DNA from: VAXT01 sp963850415
GTDB lineage: Bacteria; Actinomycetota; Thermoleophilia; Gaiellales; Gaiellaceae
Assembly (NCBI GenBank): GCA_963850415.1
Contig: CAWKLE010000001.1
Span: forward strand, 124,001 to 188,000
Length of the DNA stretch: 64,000 bases
Direction of reading: 5' to 3'
A program made the position numbers and the translations under genes. Shown here one piece after another: positions 62,668-64,000 of this stretch (the first letter of the stretch is position 1; every line of letters begins with the position of its first letter). Below the pieces are notes generated by a model. That model was not told where the DNA came from. It saw only the letters and a program-made list of their open reading frames with translations, and did no database searches.

Positions 62668-63568
62668 TCGAACCGCCTTCCTGGTCAATCCAGCCTCCGA
62701 CGGAGGCGCGACCGGAAAGCGCTGGCCCGAGATCGCACGCCGCGCGGCCGACCGCGGCCTGACCGGCGACACGTTCCTCTCCGAGCGCCCGGAGCACCTG
62801 GCCGAGCTCGCGCACGACGCGGCAGCCGGCGGCGCGCGCCTGATCGTGGCCGTCGGCGGAGACGGGACCGTGAACGAGGTCGTGAACGGCATCGCGGGCA
62901 TCGAGGGCGTCGAACTCGCCATCGTCCATCGCGGCACCGGCGGCGACTTCGTCCGCACCTTCGGCATCCCGCATGGGCTCGACGACGCGCTCGACGTCGC
63001 GAGGGGCGCGACCACGCGCCAGATCGACCTCGGCCGAGCGACCTACAACATGTGGGCCGGGCCAGAGGCGACGCAGTGGTTCGCGAACATCGCCAGCGCG
63101 GGCATGAGCGGCGCGGTCGCCAAGCGCGTGAACGAGACGGGCAAGGCGCTCGGCGGGAAGGCGTCGTACGCGTGGAGCACGATCGCCGTCTTCGCCCGCT
63201 GGCGGAACGTGCAGCTCACCGTCACGGTCGACGGCGAGCAGCGGAGCGGGCCGATGTACGACGTGATCGTCGCCAACGGGCGGTTTCTTGCCGGCGGCAT
63301 GAAGATCACGCCCGAGGCGGAACCGGACGACGGCCTCTTCGACGTCCTCCTGATCGGCGACGTCACGAAGCGCGACCTCATCGTCACTCTCCCCAAGATC
63401 TACCGCGGCACGCACCTGCCGCACCCGAAGGCCGAGCTCCTGCGCGGCTCGAAGGTCTCGATCGAAGCGCCGATCCCGCTTCCCGTCGAGCTGGACGGCG
63501 AGCAGCCGGGCACGACGCCGGCGACCTTCGAGGTCGTTCCCCGGGCTCTGCTTCTGCGCGTGCCCTAG
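62663..63568 (+). CDS. Diacylglycerol/lipid kinase family protein (YegS-like)
   Basis: The frame gives about 300 residues. RTAFLVNPASDGGATGKRW is the family N-terminus, LIVAVGGDGTVNEVVNG the nucleotide-binding GGDGT motif, and HRGTGGDFVRTFGIP the next loop. PEAEPDDGLFDVLLIGDV is the C-terminal beta-sandwich signature. Members phosphorylate diacylglycerol or related lipids. No ATG, GTG or TTG precedes the motif NPASDGG. The frame is closed by TGA at 62645. ATT at 62663 overlapping the deoD stop (ATTAG) is the best candidate. The first standard start, GTG 62846, would delete the N-terminal motif. Confidence 0.85.
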   Translation: MSRTAFLVNPASDGGATGKRWPEIARRAADRGLTGDTFLSERPEHLAELAHDAAAGGARLIVAVGGDGTVNEVVNGIAGIEGVELAIVHRGTGGDFVRTFGIPHGLDDALDVARGATTRQIDLGRATYNMWAGPEATQWFANIASAGMSGAVAKRVNETGKALGGKASYAWSTIAVFARWRNVQLTVTVDGEQRSGPMYDVIVANGRFLAGGMKITPEAEPDDGLFDVLLIGDVTKRDLIVTLPKIYRGTHLPHPKAELLRGSKVSIEAPIPLPVELDGEQPGTTPATFEVVPRALLLRVP

Positions 63569-63918
63569 GCCGGCGTGGACCCGGGCGGGCGCATCGGCTT
63601 GTTGCGTGCGGGCTTCTCGGGCTGAGCCTTGGGCTTGGGGGTCGTGGAGCGGGCGGACGTCGTCCGCTTCTTCGCCGGCGGCTTCGCGGTCGGGCCCTTG
63701 CCGTCGAGCATGTCGACGCGCTTCTCGAGCGCCGTGAGCCGCTTCTCGAGCGGATCGATGCTGCGGAGGCGCTTCTGCACCTCGTCGAGCCGCTTCCCGA
63801 GCGACGCCGTCGTGTCCATGACCGTCTTCGCGCCCGGGAGGTCCGTGATCCGCCCAACGACCTGCTCGCCTCGATCGGCCAGCCTGGTCAGGAGATCCTT
63901 GTTCGCCTCAGAGGCCAT
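63565..63918 (-). CDS. Small coiled-coil protein with basic disordered tail
   Basis: The product is 117 residues from ATG 63918, seven bases after AAGGTG. A longer start would add an atypical polar tail. Residues about 5-70 form helices with heptads (LEKRLTALEKRVDML). The remaining 45 are Lys/Pro/Thr-rich (AKKRTTSARSTTPKP). No family is recognised. Similar layouts occur in small DNA-binding or phasin-like actinobacterial proteins, but that is only an analogy. It overlaps the lipid-kinase gene by 4 bp, tail to tail. Confidence 0.6.
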   Translation of the reverse strand: MASEANKDLLTRLADRGEQVVGRITDLPGAKTVMDTTASLGKRLDEVQKRLRSIDPLEKRLTALEKRVDMLDGKGPTAKPPAKKRTTSARSTTPKPKAQPEKPARNKPMRPPGSTPA

Positions 63919-64000
63919 CCGTTTCACCTTACCCCTTTCACCAACTCCTAACGATTGCGGGCTAACAAGCCGATGCACGTTTCGTCTCGAACGTGAGAGG
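63919..64000. other. Right edge, no gene seen
   Basis: Eighty-two bases remain to the window end. They hold the ribosome site of the coiled-coil gene and no other open frame of note. Confidence 0.6.

Overview
This is a very GC-rich chromosomal segment from an actinobacterium. Supporting evidence is the near-total C or G at third codon positions, the run tilS-hpt-ftsH, greA-lysS, folP-folB-folK, coaX, a DUF2469 protein, a sigma-B/F-type sigma factor and the absence of an outer-membrane apparatus. A Thermoleophilia (Gaiellales/Solirubrobacterales) origin is my best guess, but it is an inference from style and gene content and was not searched. I recognised no rRNA, tRNA, CRISPR array or phage.

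Positions 1-7012 and 20490-41700 form a large surface-polysaccharide locus. It holds an initiating polyprenyl-phosphate sugar transferase, an NAD-sugar epimerase, two O-antigen-ligase/Wzy-type polymerases, two Wzz/BY-kinase-type chain-length proteins, two Wzx-type flippases, a low-molecular-weight tyrosine phosphatase, about ten glycosyltransferases, a methyltransferase, a polysaccharide deacetylase, a broken phosphotransferase and two exported carbohydrate-active or beta-helix proteins. Many neighbours overlap by 4 bp (ATGA/GTGA), which points to translational coupling. The doubled Wzx/Wzy/Wzz set suggests two polymers or one duplicated pathway.

Positions 7019-20363 lie between the two polysaccharide blocks. 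They hold an orphan HicB-like protein with a C-terminal membrane helix, a sigma factor with a hairpin in its leader, and two small exported proteins. They also hold a 1378-residue surface protein with 14 near-identical repeats beside a broken paralogue, TrpB2, a secreted protein with 90 consecutive prolines, and ClpC.

Positions 41704-64000 are mainly housekeeping: lysS, greA, a Dus-family tRNA-dihydrouridine synthase, coaX, two tandem solute-binding proteins without a permease, folK, folB, folP, ftsH, hpt, tilS, a purine nucleoside phosphorylase and a lipid-kinase-family protein. A subtilisin-like protease splits folK from folB-folP. A REP-associated transposase with its palindromic flanks sits next to ftsH.

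At least six genes are interrupted by single-base frameshifts (24.2, 34-35, 38-39, 52.8, 53.7 and 14.8-15.1 kb). One of them is folP, which is normally essential, so many of these look like sequence errors and not decay. Gene ends around them should be treated as provisional.
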